A DNA stretch of 43,352 nucleotides from a virus, in the IMG/VR virus record IMGVR_UViG_3300014839_000016, positions 1-43,352 of that record, one strand, 5' to 3'. A program made the position numbers and the translations under genes. The notes under the pieces were generated by a model that was given only the letters and a program-made list of their open reading frames with translations, was not told the origin of the DNA and searched no databases. Positions 32,529-40,944 of the stretch are shown here, piece by piece (the first letter of the stretch is position 1; the number at the start of each line of letters is the position of its first letter).

Positions 32529-35318
32529 ATGAAATTGACCGATCCGGCAGCATGGCTTTCGGAGTATGGTATTGAAGTGAGTGACGGCATGACTCTATGC
32601 CCCTTTCACGACGATCACAACCCATCTTGCAATGTTTCTATCGAGAAACAGTGTTTCATTTGCAAGGCTTGCGGTGCGCATGGCGATTTAACCTATCTCA
32701 TGGCGCAGAAACATGGTGTAAGTAAGCTGGCGGTAGAACACCATGTAAAAGGCGTAGAAAGTTCTACAACCATTAGTCAATCGAGCGTGGAAGCGTGGCA
32801 TAAGTTGCTGGTGGTGAACAAAGCGAAACTAGCTATCTTGCGGGAGAGAAAAGGTATCACACTAGACACGATCCGCAAGCATAAGTTGGGCCTGGACGGC
32901 GACAGGATCACCATTCCGATCTACAATGAAAACCGTGATGTTATCAATGTAAGGAAATGGAGTCCGACAGACAAGAAACAGAAAGTCCTCAACTACAAAG
33001 GCGGGGTTTCAAAAGCGCTTTATCCTATCGAGGCGTTTGAAGAGAAGATAGTCTACCTTACGGAAGGGGAGTTGAAAGCCTTGTGCCTTCGCGAACGTGG
33101 TTTGAATGGTGTATCGGGAACCGGCGGCGCGGGGACATGGAGCAGCGATTGGAAATCCTATTTCGTAGATAAGACCGTGTATATTGTTTACGACATAGAC
33201 TCGCCGGGAAGTACCGGCGCAATCCGGGCCGCGAGAGACTTACACGCGGTTGCCGAGTCTGTGCATATTGTGAAGCTACCGATAGACCCCAAAGAAATAC
33301 CCACAGGAGGGATAGACGATTTTCTTACAAAACTTAACCACGATGCGAAGGATTTTCTTCGTATCTGTGAACAGACGGCGAAATATGTTCCGGTGTCTTT
33401 GTTGCAAAGGGAACCTGACGATCCGGAAATATACCCTGTACACCTATCCCGCGCAAGTCTGGCGCAATACTCCGAAAAGTTTGTCAGAGTCGAGGCGGTA
33501 GTTTGCGCCAAGGATACTACCCCGTATGAAGTGCCAAAAGAGTTTCTAGTTGCGTGTTCTCGCGGCAAGGATGAATGTGCCGTGTGCCCCTTGCAAACGC
33601 TTAATAATGACTTCATCCATGCTATTGATAATCGGAATCCGATTCTCTTATCTTTCATCAAAACGCCAGACTACAAACTTGTAGCGGCGATGAAAAGGTC
33701 CGTGGGTATTCCTTACTCTTGCAAAGACTCTTCTGTGAGTATCAAATCGAAATGGAACATCGAAGATGTACACCTAATGCCACAGTTGAAAACCGCGAAT
33801 AGCAATGAAGACCACGTTACCCGCCGGGCCTTGTTTGTTGGCCTGGGGATCGAGTCTAATTCCAGCTACACGGTGGAAGCGCGGGCGACGGTTGACCCTA
33901 ATACACAATACGCGGCGTTGCTGATGTATGAAGCGAAACAGACGGTAGACTCTCTAGGCTCTTTCGCTTTGACGGACGGAATGAAGAAGCAGTTGAAAGC
34001 CTTTCAACCGAAAGCCTGGACGGTAGAGGCGATGCAAAAGAAACTCGACTCCATTTATGAAGACCTGGAAAACAATGTCACGCGGATATACAAGCGCCGA
34101 GAATTGCACTTGGCCTACGATTTGATTTATCATAGCGTTTTGCTGATACCCTTTCAAGGAAAGGTTATCAAAGGCTGGGTGGAGGGTTTGGTCATTGGTG
34201 ATTCCGGCACGGGGAAATCAGAGACTTTCAATTGCTTGTTGGCGCATTACAATCTAGGCGAAAAGATCGACGGGAAAGGGTGTTCTATCGCGGGATTGAA
34301 GGGCGGTTGTCAACAGTTAGAGAAAGGCTGGTATATTACCTGGGGTAAAATTCCTTTGAGTGACCGTAGACTTCTGGCGATTGATGAAGCGAAAGGTATG
34401 CCGTTGGATGTTATCGCGAGTCTAACAGAAATGAGAAGCAGCGGCAAGGCGCAGCTAAGCAAGATTGAAAAGCTGGAGACTAACGCACGAACGAGATTGG
34501 TTATGATTACCAACCCGCGAAGTGATAGACAACTGATTAGTTACTCGCATGGCGTCAAAGCAGTAAAGGAGTTTGTAGGCGCGTTGGAAGATGTAAGGCG
34601 ATATGACTTGGCTATCCTTACGGCGTCCGGTGACGTACCCCGCGATATGCTGAATATCCGGGATGAAGATAGGCCAAAAGTTAAGCACGAATTTACTAGC
34701 GACCTATGCCGCAATCTGATACTATGGGCATGGAGCCGAGTAGAGACACAGGTGCAGATTTTGCCAGATGCAGTAAACGCCATACTTGAGGGCGCGAAAG
34801 CAATGGGACAGGCGTTTTCTTCCGCGATACCCCTGGTAGAAGAGTCCGATCAAAGATTGAAACTGGCGCGGCTGGCTACATCGCTAGCGGCGCGAACATA
34901 CTCTACTGACGACGGTGAAACAGTGGTGGTACGAAAGTGCCACGCGGAGTATGTTGTAAAGTTTCTCACGGATGTTTACTCTTCCAAAGTCTTTGGGTAT
35001 CTGGATTTCTCCAAAGCGAAGAAAGCGGAGCAAGAAATCATAGACCCTGTGTATGTATCAAAGGTATTGCGGGAGTTGCCGTATGCAAAGACCGCTTGCG
35101 AAAAGTTCTTGAACGCGGAAACGTTTACACTGTGGGATTTCATGGATTGGACGGAACTAGACAGAGAAACAGCGAATAGGTTTTGGTCTGTGTTTGTCCG
35201 GCACAATGCGATTACCCACAACAAAACTAAGTTCTACAAATCACCCGCGTTCATCGGGTTGTTAAAGGGTTTGGGTAAGTTGACCAATGTTGGGTTAGCA
35301 GAGGAGACGGAGTTATGA
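32529..35318 (+). CDS. Primase fused to AAA+ (MCM-like) helicase, 929 aa
   Basis: The N-terminal CHC2 zinc finger uses C24-x2-H27 and C45-x2-C48. A TOPRIM domain follows, with YLTEGELKAL at ~178 and VYDIDSPG at ~219. The middle ~280 residues have Cys clusters (CSRGKDECAVC at ~343). The C-terminal AAA+ motor shows Walker A GDSGTGKSE at ~557, Walker B LLAIDEA at ~615 and a SSGKAQLSKIEKLETNARTR segment that resembles the MCM pre-sensor region, rather than DnaB. It would prime and unwind DNA for replication. RBS AGGAGCG precedes ATG 32529. The giant inverted repeat lies upstream. Confidence 0.8.
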   Translation: MKLTDPAAWLSEYGIEVSDGMTLCPFHDDHNPSCNVSIEKQCFICKACGAHGDLTYLMAQKHGVSKLAVEHHVKGVESSTTISQSSVEAWHKLLVVNKAKLAILRERKGITLDTIRKHKLGLDGDRITIPIYNENRDVINVRKWSPTDKKQKVLNYKGGVSKALYPIEAFEEKIVYLTEGELKALCLRERGLNGVSGTGGAGTWSSDWKSYFVDKTVYIVYDIDSPGSTGAIRAARDLHAVAESVHIVKLPIDPKEIPTGGIDDFLTKLNHDAKDFLRICEQTAKYVPVSLLQREPDDPEIYPVHLSRASLAQYSEKFVRVEAVVCAKDTTPYEVPKEFLVACSRGKDECAVCPLQTLNNDFIHAIDNRNPILLSFIKTPDYKLVAAMKRSVGIPYSCKDSSVSIKSKWNIEDVHLMPQLKTANSNEDHVTRRALFVGLGIESNSSYTVEARATVDPNTQYAALLMYEAKQTVDSLGSFALTDGMKKQLKAFQPKAWTVEAMQKKLDSIYEDLENNVTRIYKRRELHLAYDLIYHSVLLIPFQGKVIKGWVEGLVIGDSGTGKSETFNCLLAHYNLGEKIDGKGCSIAGLKGGCQQLEKGWYITWGKIPLSDRRLLAIDEAKGMPLDVIASLTEMRSSGKAQLSKIEKLETNARTRLVMITNPRSDRQLISYSHGVKAVKEFVGALEDVRRYDLAILTASGDVPRDMLNIRDEDRPKVKHEFTSDLCRNLILWAWSRVETQVQILPDAVNAILEGAKAMGQAFSSAIPLVEESDQRLKLARLATSLAARTYSTDDGETVVVRKCHAEYVVKFLTDVYSSKVFGYLDFSKAKKAEQEIIDPVYVSKVLRELPYAKTACEKFLNAETFTLWDFMDWTELDRETANRFWSVFVRHNAITHNKTKFYKSPAFIGLLKGLGKLTNVGLAEETEL

Positions 35319-35554
35319 ACATCCACCTATACGGCGGTCCTTTCGACGGCGAGTGGCGAGAGATTGATAATCCGCCGAAAGAGATTATGGTAGAGAAACA
35401 GGAAATGCCTGTCGAGAGGTTGACTCTAGGCGTTACTTGCGGAGTGACAACAACGGCGTTCTATGAGTTGAAAGAGGTTCCTTGCCAATGTGGCAAGAAC
35501 AAACTGATATATGTCTTCTGCGCAGGAAAGGTGGTAGACCCGTGGCGAAAATAA
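35315..35554 (+). CDS. GGPFDG-type micro-protein, 79 aa
   Basis: Begins MNIHLYGGPFDGEW and contains EVPCQCGKNKLIYVF near the end. It is a paralogue of the protein from 29616-29792, which shares the GGPF(D/N)G opening and CxCG. Overlaps the primase stop (ATGA). Function is unknown. Confidence 0.6.
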   Translation: MNIHLYGGPFDGEWREIDNPPKEIMVEKQEMPVERLTLGVTCGVTTTAFYELKEVPCQCGKNKLIYVFCAGKVVDPWRK

Positions 35555-35664
35555 TTTGGAAAAGCATTCTGTGCGATAGGGAAACCGTGTTGGAGTTGCC
35601 TGGATCGTATATTGCAACGGTGCAGACCGGCGCTTTCGTTTGGCATATATTCGAGGTAAAATGA
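35542..35664 (+). CDS. Micro-protein, 40 aa
   Basis: GTG 35542 start overlaps the previous gene, and its stop overlaps the polymerase start as ATGA. It contains WKSILCDRETVLELPG and FVWHIFEV. No recognised motif; the tight coupling supports it. Confidence 0.5.
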   Translation: MAKIIWKSILCDRETVLELPGSYIATVQTGAFVWHIFEVK

Positions 35665-37454
35665 ATCTACCTAATCTCCCACAGACAATTCTAGTGGACG
35701 TTGAAACTACTTCCTTTGACGACAAAGTGAAAGCGTTTCACCCTTTCAACGGACACAGAATCGTAGGCGTTGCAATCGGCACTCCCGATAAGCAATGGTA
35801 TCTTCCTTTGCGACACAGGGAAGGCGGAAATCTCCCGCTGGAACCTACGCTGAAATGGTTACGAGAAACTCTTGCAACGCGCAACATCATCAATCACAAT
35901 GTCAAATTCGACGGGCGGTTCCTGGCAGTCGATGGAATAAAGACCGGGCCGCTTGCCGATACTATGGTGCTGGCGAGATTAGTGGACAATACGCGATGGA
36001 GTTACTCGCTAGACTCTCTATCGCGGGATATGTTGAATGAAACCGGCAAAGACAAGGCGGTAAAAGCGTATCTGAAAAGTATAAAGTCCGTTGACTATGG
36101 CCGCGTCCCGGCGGATATTATGGGGCCGTATGCAATGCGGGATATAGAGTTGACCGCGAAACTCTACAAGCATCTGTTGCATCGACTGCCACCGGAAAGC
36201 GCCGAGGTTTGGGAAACCGAAAAGAATCTCACACCGATTCTGCTAGAGAGTGAAATCGCGGGTGTCAAGATCAATGTCCGCCGGTTGAAAGAGTACAGCA
36301 AGATATGCTGTGAGAAACTTCTGGCGCTAGGTGAGCAAATTCCTTGTGACCCTAGCAGCGAAGAAAGTCTGACGGCGTATATCGTAGGAGAGTTGGGTTT
36401 GACGCCGACCGCGTTCACACCGAAAACCGGACGGCCTTCATGGACGCAAGATAGTTTCATGGCGATGAAGCATCCGATAGGAAAGGTGCTGGCGGAGTAT
36501 AGTCGGTACTCTTACTTCCTGGGTAGCGTGACTGGTTGGGCGGAACGGTTGGACGAGAATGGTTTTCTCCATCCTGATTTTCGACAATCGGGAACAGACA
36601 CGGGGCGCATGAGCGTGGCCGACCCGAATACGCAAGGTGCGATGGAAGAGGCGCTACAACTGATAGAATCCGGCGAGTCGATAGTAGGGTGGGATTACTC
36701 TCAAGAAGAGTGGCGTATCTTCGCGCACTATAGCAATGACGCGAAGATTATGAATATGTTCAAAGCGTCACGCGACGTTGACTTCCACCAGAACCTAGCG
36801 ACCGATTTGGGTATCGAACGAGACTGGGGCAAGACTCTGAATTTCGCTTTCTTGTTTGGGATGGGCAAAAAGAAACTTCTGGCGAATCTTGTAGCGTTGC
36901 TTGTGGCGAACTCTGGCTTGCTAGTGTTCCTGCAAAACAAGAGCGGCAAGAAAGAGTTGCCGGATATAGCCGAGTGGATATACGCACAATACCACGCAAA
37001 GTACCCTAGCATCCGGCAATTCTCCTACCGCGTGATGAACCTTGTAAAGTCTCGCGGGTTTATCAAAAACTTCTTTGGCCGGGTTTACAATTTCCAAGAC
37101 CGGGGCGGGTACATGGCTGTGAACTACGTCATTCAGGGCAGCGCCGCCGACCTGCTTAAACATAAGCTAGTCGAGATGTACCCCGCGATGAAAAAGCTAG
37201 GCGGGCAACTACTCATAACCCGACATGATGATATGTATTACCGCGTCCCGGCGGGCGCTGAAGTCGAGGCGCTGAAGATCGGAACGGCGATTCTGGAAGA
37301 CACGCATTTTCGCGTCCCGATTATCGCGGTAGCGAAAGTGAGCGCGGGGGCGCTTGGGCGCAGCGAAAAAGTTGGAGAGATAAACAACAAAAACGTGAAA
37401 GCGGCGATGAAGAAATCTTTGATTTTCGAGCAGTTTTCCTTTGACTCTAAGTGA
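35661..37454 (+). CDS. Family A DNA polymerase with 3'-5' exonuclease, 597 aa
   Basis: The exonuclease domain has LVDVETTSFD (~8) with its Asp/Glu pair and NHNVKFDGRF (~78). The polymerase domain shows motif A DYSQEEWRIF (~345), motif B KTLNFAFLFGMGKKK (~391) and motif C RHDDMYYRV (~520), where Asp replaces the usual Glu of HDE. It replicates the phage genome with the primase-helicase. ATG 35661 overlaps the micro-protein upstream (ATGA). A promoter lies across its stop codon. Confidence 0.95.
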   Translation: MNLPNLPQTILVDVETTSFDDKVKAFHPFNGHRIVGVAIGTPDKQWYLPLRHREGGNLPLEPTLKWLRETLATRNIINHNVKFDGRFLAVDGIKTGPLADTMVLARLVDNTRWSYSLDSLSRDMLNETGKDKAVKAYLKSIKSVDYGRVPADIMGPYAMRDIELTAKLYKHLLHRLPPESAEVWETEKNLTPILLESEIAGVKINVRRLKEYSKICCEKLLALGEQIPCDPSSEESLTAYIVGELGLTPTAFTPKTGRPSWTQDSFMAMKHPIGKVLAEYSRYSYFLGSVTGWAERLDENGFLHPDFRQSGTDTGRMSVADPNTQGAMEEALQLIESGESIVGWDYSQEEWRIFAHYSNDAKIMNMFKASRDVDFHQNLATDLGIERDWGKTLNFAFLFGMGKKKLLANLVALLVANSGLLVFLQNKSGKKELPDIAEWIYAQYHAKYPSIRQFSYRVMNLVKSRGFIKNFFGRVYNFQDRGGYMAVNYVIQGSAADLLKHKLVEMYPAMKKLGGQLLITRHDDMYYRVPAGAEVEALKIGTAILEDTHFRVPIIAVAKVSAGALGRSEKVGEINNKNVKAAMKKSLIFEQFSFDSK

Positions 37455-37468
37455 GAGGTTGCTATACT
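37441..37468 (+). promoter_or_regulatory. Sigma70-type promoter at the end of the polymerase gene
   Basis: TTGACT (37441-37446) and TATACT (37463-37468) with a 16-bp spacer overlap the polymerase stop and precede the gene at 37524. The transcript would have a leader of about 50 nt. Composition resembles the two leftward promoters. Confidence 0.75.
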
Positions 37469-37523
37469 TACTGTAGTGGCGGGAGTGTATCCCTCCGAGA
37501 ACCTCACAAAAGGACATTGAATC

Positions 37524-37838
37524 ATGGTACAGAAGCAAGCGCAGCAGACGAGTAGCAAGCGTGGCGGTCCCCGTGGTCCCCGTACTCCGAAGGCTCCCGA
37601 CACGCGACCTGTCCCGATGTTTGTGGACCAGAACGGAAAGCTGTTGAAGGTCAAGGGCGCGGCTTTCCCGCGCACGAAGGACGGCAGGCTGGCGTACTGC
37701 GATTACAATATCGCACGTTGGGAAGCGCGCAAGGTGAACGTCCTCAAGGCGTCCGATCCGCTGGCGAAAAAGCGCGCGAAGGTCGAAAAGATCAAGGCAA
37801 CGCTCTTGGTGCTGGAAGCGGAACTGGCTGCGAAGTAA
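37524..37838 (+). CDS. Small basic hypothetical protein, 104 aa
   Basis: N-terminal ~30 residues are Gly/Pro/Arg/Lys-rich and probably disordered (SSKRGGPRGPRTPKAPD), with a central fold and a helical basic C-terminal tail. Probably binds nucleic acid, but no motif is recognised. It is the first gene after the promoter at 37441 and is followed by a large hairpin. Confidence 0.6.
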   Translation: MVQKQAQQTSSKRGGPRGPRTPKAPDTRPVPMFVDQNGKLLKVKGAAFPRTKDGRLAYCDYNIARWEARKVNVLKASDPLAKKRAKVEKIKATLLVLEAELAAK

Positions 37839-37851
37839 CTCCGCGATTAAC

Positions 37852-37913
37852 CCTCCGCGCCGCGCCTACAAGACTCGAAAGAAACCTTTTGGGTTTTGTA
37901 GGCGGCGCGGGGA
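37852..37913 (+). terminator. GC-rich multi-stem hairpin
   Basis: CCGCGCCG and CCTACAA (37855-37862 and 37865-37871, split by a 2-nt bulge at 37863-37864) pair with TTGTAGGCGGCGCGG (37896-37910). An inner stem AAACC-TTTT-GGGTTT is present. No T-run follows. It could reduce read-through or stabilise the upstream mRNA. Confidence 0.6.
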
Positions 37914-37936
37914 TGTTAATCGAAAGGAAACACAGT

Positions 37937-38257
37937 ATGCCGAGTAAATACGAAAAAGACCGCAAGGCGATGTACGAACAATGCCGCGTTGCCCGCATGA
38001 ACGTGGAGTTGTGCGAACACTCCCTGCGAAACATGAAGTCCGATTTCATGCGCCTTGCCGATGCAATCCCCCGTAGTGAAAATGAATTGGTCGCGTTGCG
38101 CGCTATTCATTTCGCGAAGACCAAAGCGTTTGGCACGGTGTATGGCCGGACGCCGGGAGAGGTTAAAATCAAAGACCGAATGATCGTACTCAAAGAACGA
38201 GTGAAGCAGTTGGAAAATCAAATTACACGGGAAGCGAGAAAACATGGCACAGATTGA
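37937..38257 (+). CDS. Helical hypothetical protein, 106 aa
   Basis: ATG 37937 follows AAAGGAAACACAGT. The same AGGAAACACAGTATGC leader stands before the helicase at 25623. The protein is helical with a C-terminal basic coiled coil (KERVKQLENQITREA). No family is recognised. Confidence 0.6.
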   Translation: MPSKYEKDRKAMYEQCRVARMNVELCEHSLRNMKSDFMRLADAIPRSENELVALRAIHFAKTKAFGTVYGRTPGEVKIKDRMIVLKERVKQLENQITREARKHGTD

Positions 38258-38405
38258 ATTCCGATGCAAAATATGCAACGCGCCCGTTGTACCGGAGACT
38301 AAGAATCTGGCGGGCCTTTGCGCAAAATGTACGGTGCTGATTCATACACAGAACGCGGCGGTCATAATGCAAATGCAGAAAGCGAGAGTGATTTATGCCA
38401 ATTGA
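38244..38405 (+). CDS. Zinc-ribbon micro-protein, 53 aa
   Basis: CKICNAPVV and CAKCTV form a CxxC-x17-CxxC ribbon, followed by a helix with QMQKARV. It overlaps the previous gene. Function is unknown. Confidence 0.6.
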   Translation: MAQIEFRCKICNAPVVPETKNLAGLCAKCTVLIHTQNAAVIMQMQKARVIYAN

Positions 38406-38497
38406 AACCTACGCAGGGGCCGGAACGAATTTACCTAGAACCCGAAGTCATACAAGCGCTGAATATGTTTTATGCAAGGTGCATCGAACAACAGTGA
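38402..38497 (+). CDS. Possible micro-protein, 31 aa
   Basis: In the frame left open across 38327-38497 a TTG at 38402 overlaps the upstream stop. The peptide GPERIYLEPEVIQALNMFYA is helical and plausible. An earlier ATG at 38327 lies inside the zinc-ribbon gene. Start and reality are uncertain. Confidence 0.3.
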   Translation: MKPTQGPERIYLEPEVIQALNMFYARCIEQQ

Positions 38498-38511
38498 CAA
38501 GGAGAAAGCAA

Positions 38512-38763
38512 ATGCGAAAGATCACAGTAGCGGCGACAGTGGAAGAAGAAGTTGCGATGTTGAAGGAGGCGTTGCCCGCTTTCAACAAACCGTCGGAACG
38601 GTGCAACAAGATCAAAGATCGGATTTCACGGACAATTGACAAGTGCGAGAAAGAAATCTCGCGGGCGCAGTTGTCGAATGAGCGCGCGGAAAAGAAAGCC
38701 GAAAAGCGCGCGGCGCGTCGTGAGCGTCTTCTGGCGGCGCTGAAGGAGTTGGAGAATGATTGA
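38512..38763 (+). CDS. Helical basic protein, 83 aa
   Basis: ATG 38512 with AAGGAGAA upstream is preferred to an ATG at 38395. The protein is Lys/Arg/Glu-rich and helical (SRTIDKCEKEISRAQ, KKAEKRAARRERLL). It overlaps the next gene. Function is unknown. Confidence 0.55.
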   Translation: MRKITVAATVEEEVAMLKEALPAFNKPSERCNKIKDRISRTIDKCEKEISRAQLSNERAEKKAEKRAARRERLLAALKELEND

Positions 38764-39175
38764 TTGGGAGAAGTCAACTAGCCCCCTGGCGATGTTAGAA
38801 TGTTTGTCGGTAAAGCCGGTAACATACTCCGGTTTCATGGCGTTATCCGTGAAAATGGCGCAGGCTATCAAACCAATTGAGACGGACGCGGAAAAGGCCG
38901 CGCTGGGTTGGGCCGAGCGGTGGATAAAGGAAGGAGAAAAAGGCGCGACAATCACGGAAGGCATGCGCCTTTGGTCGGAGGTAAAGACTAGACCGATAGG
39001 TTTCGCAATGTCTATTGCCGCGGTAGACGACGCCAGAGATCTTGCAAGGATTCTCGACAGGCTGTGCAATTTCCCCTGTGAAAACCCTTTCGAGAAAATC
39101 GCGCAGGCGAAGCGGGTCTGTGACGCCGTACGGGAGTTGTATCCGAGTTTGGAGGCGTACCTTGAGAATAAGTGA
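38756..39175 (+). CDS. Hypothetical protein, 139 aa
   Basis: Soluble, mostly helical protein with AALGWAERWIKEGEKG and DDARDLARILDRL. No recognised motif. Overlaps both neighbours and has GGAG upstream of ATG 38756. Confidence 0.6.
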   Translation: MIDWEKSTSPLAMLECLSVKPVTYSGFMALSVKMAQAIKPIETDAEKAALGWAERWIKEGEKGATITEGMRLWSEVKTRPIGFAMSIAAVDDARDLARILDRLCNFPCENPFEKIAQAKRVCDAVRELYPSLEAYLENK

Positions 39176-39434
39176 AATCCTGGAACAACTGGATGCGATT
39201 CCCGACGGCGAAAGGCGGGGGAGACTTGAGCCGCTGCTAAAGGTTTTCTCGCCCGTGTCTCTTACTCTGCTAGCCATTTTTCAAGATACGCAGGAAAACT
39301 TAGTGAAAACCTACCAGGAATTCGTTGTTGATCAGAACAAGGTAATCCGAGTGTGTGTATCGCAGGAAATCGAGCGCACGGACGTGAGAGCGAGATACGG
39401 GTTGCCCGTGTTGACGTTGGAAACGGAAATCTAA
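39162..39434 (+). CDS. Hypothetical protein, 90 aa
   Basis: TTG 39162 with a strong GGAGG six bases upstream is the best start; an earlier TTG at 39042 would place it deep inside the previous gene. Helical, starts (M)RISEILEQLDAIPDGER. No family recognised. Confidence 0.5.
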   Translation: MRISEILEQLDAIPDGERRGRLEPLLKVFSPVSLTLLAIFQDTQENLVKTYQEFVVDQNKVIRVCVSQEIERTDVRARYGLPVLTLETEI

Positions 39435-39435
39435 C

Positions 39436-39472
39436 AATACAGTACGCGGAGGAGTTGTCTTCCTACTGTATT
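39436..39472 (+). terminator. Hairpin sharing arms with that after the capsid gene
   Basis: AATACAGTA (39436-39444) and TACTGTATT (39464-39472) are perfect 9-bp arms; inner GGAGGA pairs with TCTTCC. The 5' arm ATACAGTACG is identical to that of 13394-13403. It lies in the 52-bp gap before the ligase gene and is followed by TTATAGGGAG, so it could be a terminator or a regulatory element near the ligase RBS. Confidence 0.6.
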
Positions 39473-39486
39473 TATAGGGAGTCACA

Positions 39487-40263
39487 GTGTTCATCAAAGC
39501 GAAAGAGTATCCCGGTACGCCGGAAATATATTGGGTTGAACAGAAACTAGACGGCCACAGGCGTCTAGCGTTGCCCGGCAAAACAATCACGCACAGCATA
39601 GGCAAATACTCGTTGGACTACGGCGAGAAACCTTCGCTACACGAAGAAGGTATTGGGCCGAAAGTCCCTGACGGTTGGGAAGTGGACGGCGAGATCGTTA
39701 CACTCGCTGCGCCGATAATACCCGGTGAATATATTCAATGTGCGCCGCGTGGTTCGCCCGGTAAAAAGGTATTCGTGGCCTGGGTGATTACGAATCGTGA
39801 TTTGACATTCATCGGGCATAAACGCGCGTTAGAAAGCGCTGGGTTTCTTACTGCGCCCGCAATTGGCACAATGACGATTGTGGATGAAGGCGCGGCGCTA
39901 CTTGCCCTGGCGGCAGATCGTAAACTAGAGGGGTGGATTCTCAAAGAAACCCCGCTAGCCGGGTGGTGGAAACTGAAAATCGAACATACAATCGAGCTGC
40001 GGATCGGCGGGTGTGTGAGAGGGAAAGGGAAGTATCACAATACTCTAGGGGCGATTGTCTGCTATGACGGGCGAAATGAAGAGGTTGCAACATGCGGCGG
40101 TATGACAGATGAAATGCGGCATGATATATGGGAGAATTGGGAAGAGTACAAAGATCAAATCTGTGAGGTCAAGTATCAAATGGTTGGGAGTCGAGGCCGA
40201 CTAATTCATCCCCGGTTCGTTTGTATGCGACCGGATAGAAAGGATGCGCAAAATGTTAGCTGA
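39487..40263 (+). CDS. ATP-dependent DNA ligase, 258 aa
   Basis: Motif I is QKLDGHRR at residues 19-26, with Lys ~20 as the adenylation site; VDGEIV at ~66 matches motif III, EGWILKE at ~155 motif IV, and WKLKIEHTIEL motif V. The C-terminal third is an OB-fold-like segment with GAIVCYDG and VGSRGR. It is small, like ligases of some phages. GTG 39487 with GGGAG upstream is the start. It would seal nicks during replication. Confidence 0.85.
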   Translation: MFIKAKEYPGTPEIYWVEQKLDGHRRLALPGKTITHSIGKYSLDYGEKPSLHEEGIGPKVPDGWEVDGEIVTLAAPIIPGEYIQCAPRGSPGKKVFVAWVITNRDLTFIGHKRALESAGFLTAPAIGTMTIVDEGAALLALAADRKLEGWILKETPLAGWWKLKIEHTIELRIGGCVRGKGKYHNTLGAIVCYDGRNEEVATCGGMTDEMRHDIWENWEEYKDQICEVKYQMVGSRGRLIHPRFVCMRPDRKDAQNVS

Positions 40264-40552
40264 TATTTTAGCGAAACACAAAGAGTGGCTGGCGGATAAC
40301 ACGAAAGGCGAGCGCGCGGACTTGCAAAACGCGAGCTTGCAATACGCGAACTTGCACGGCGCGAACTTAGATTTCTCTTGTTGGCCTTTGCATTGTGGCT
40401 CTTTAGATGCGAAAGTAGACAAGAGAATCGCGGCGCAATTAGCTTATCATTTCTGCCGCCTGGATTGCCCGGAAATCAAAAAGCAACAGGCGGCGTTGAA
40501 GGATTTGGCAAATACCTTTCATCGGGTAGAGGAGTGTGGCCGTGTTAAATGA
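40244..40552 (+). CDS. Pentapeptide-containing micro-protein, 102 aa
   Basis: The central part has short A(D/N)LxxA pentapeptide-like repeats (RADLQNASLQYANLHGANL). The C-terminal half carries CWPLHCGSLDAKVDKRIAAQ and a helix with AYHFCRLDCPE, a family often seen in phages. Overlaps the ligase end. Function is unknown. Confidence 0.65.
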   Translation: MRKMLADILAKHKEWLADNTKGERADLQNASLQYANLHGANLDFSCWPLHCGSLDAKVDKRIAAQLAYHFCRLDCPEIKKQQAALKDLANTFHRVEECGRVK

Positions 40553-40778
40553 ATCGTCTTCGCGAGGTAGTTCTTTCTGTACTTGGCGACAGGTGATTGA
40601 TTCCGCTGCGCATCGGCATTTTGTAGTGCAGACGGGCGGCGGTGTACTGAAAACGCTAGCGGGTGAAGTCTGCAAACCAGGGCGGGATATGCTGGTGTGG
40701 AATGACCACGAGCCGGCGGAAATTGTTGCAAAACGAGTTGGGGGAGAAGTGAGGAGAGTTGATGAACTCTCAGCTTAA
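40542..40778 (+). CDS. Hypothetical protein, 78 aa
   Basis: GTG 40542 has GAGGAG 8 nt upstream and is preferred to the GTG at 40536. Soluble, with WRQVIDSAAHRHFVVQ. No family recognised. Overlaps both neighbours. Confidence 0.5.
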   Translation: MLNESSSRGSSFCTWRQVIDSAAHRHFVVQTGGGVLKTLAGEVCKPGRDMLVWNDHEPAEIVAKRVGGEVRRVDELSA

Positions 40779-40944
40779 ACAATTCGGAGACGCATACTAT
40801 CGCGGCGTTCTGATATGGGCGGGCAATGTGCTAGACGTAGAAGCGGTGCGCAAACTCCGCGAAAAGGGTTTAGTGCGCGAGGCGGCGGGTGGGTATCTGG
40901 CGCTAACAGACAAGGGATTGGAGGCGTATAATGCCATTCGGTGA
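40762..40944 (+). CDS. Small winged-helix-like protein, 60 aa
   Basis: ATG 40762 has GAGGAG upstream. The sequence DVEAVRKLREKGLVREAAGGYLALTDKGLEAY has the helix-turn-helix plus wing pattern of small wHTH proteins. It ends YNAIR at the 17-bp direct repeat. Possibly a DNA-binding regulator. Confidence 0.5.
   Translation: MNSQLKQFGDAYYRGVLIWAGNVLDVEAVRKLREKGLVREAAGGYLALTDKGLEAYNAIR
40926..40942 (+). repeat. 17-bp direct repeat, left copy (flanks Dam-like gene)
   Basis: GTATAATGCCATTCGGT occurs here and at 41370-41386. The left copy holds the end of the preceding gene (YNAIR) and the ATG of the Dam-like gene. Confidence 0.85.

Noticed and set aside
32368-32625. Leftward 85-codon frame across the inverted repeat
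   Set aside because: It overlaps the primase start and arises from the repeat arm; the same peptide start on both strands is a result of the palindrome.
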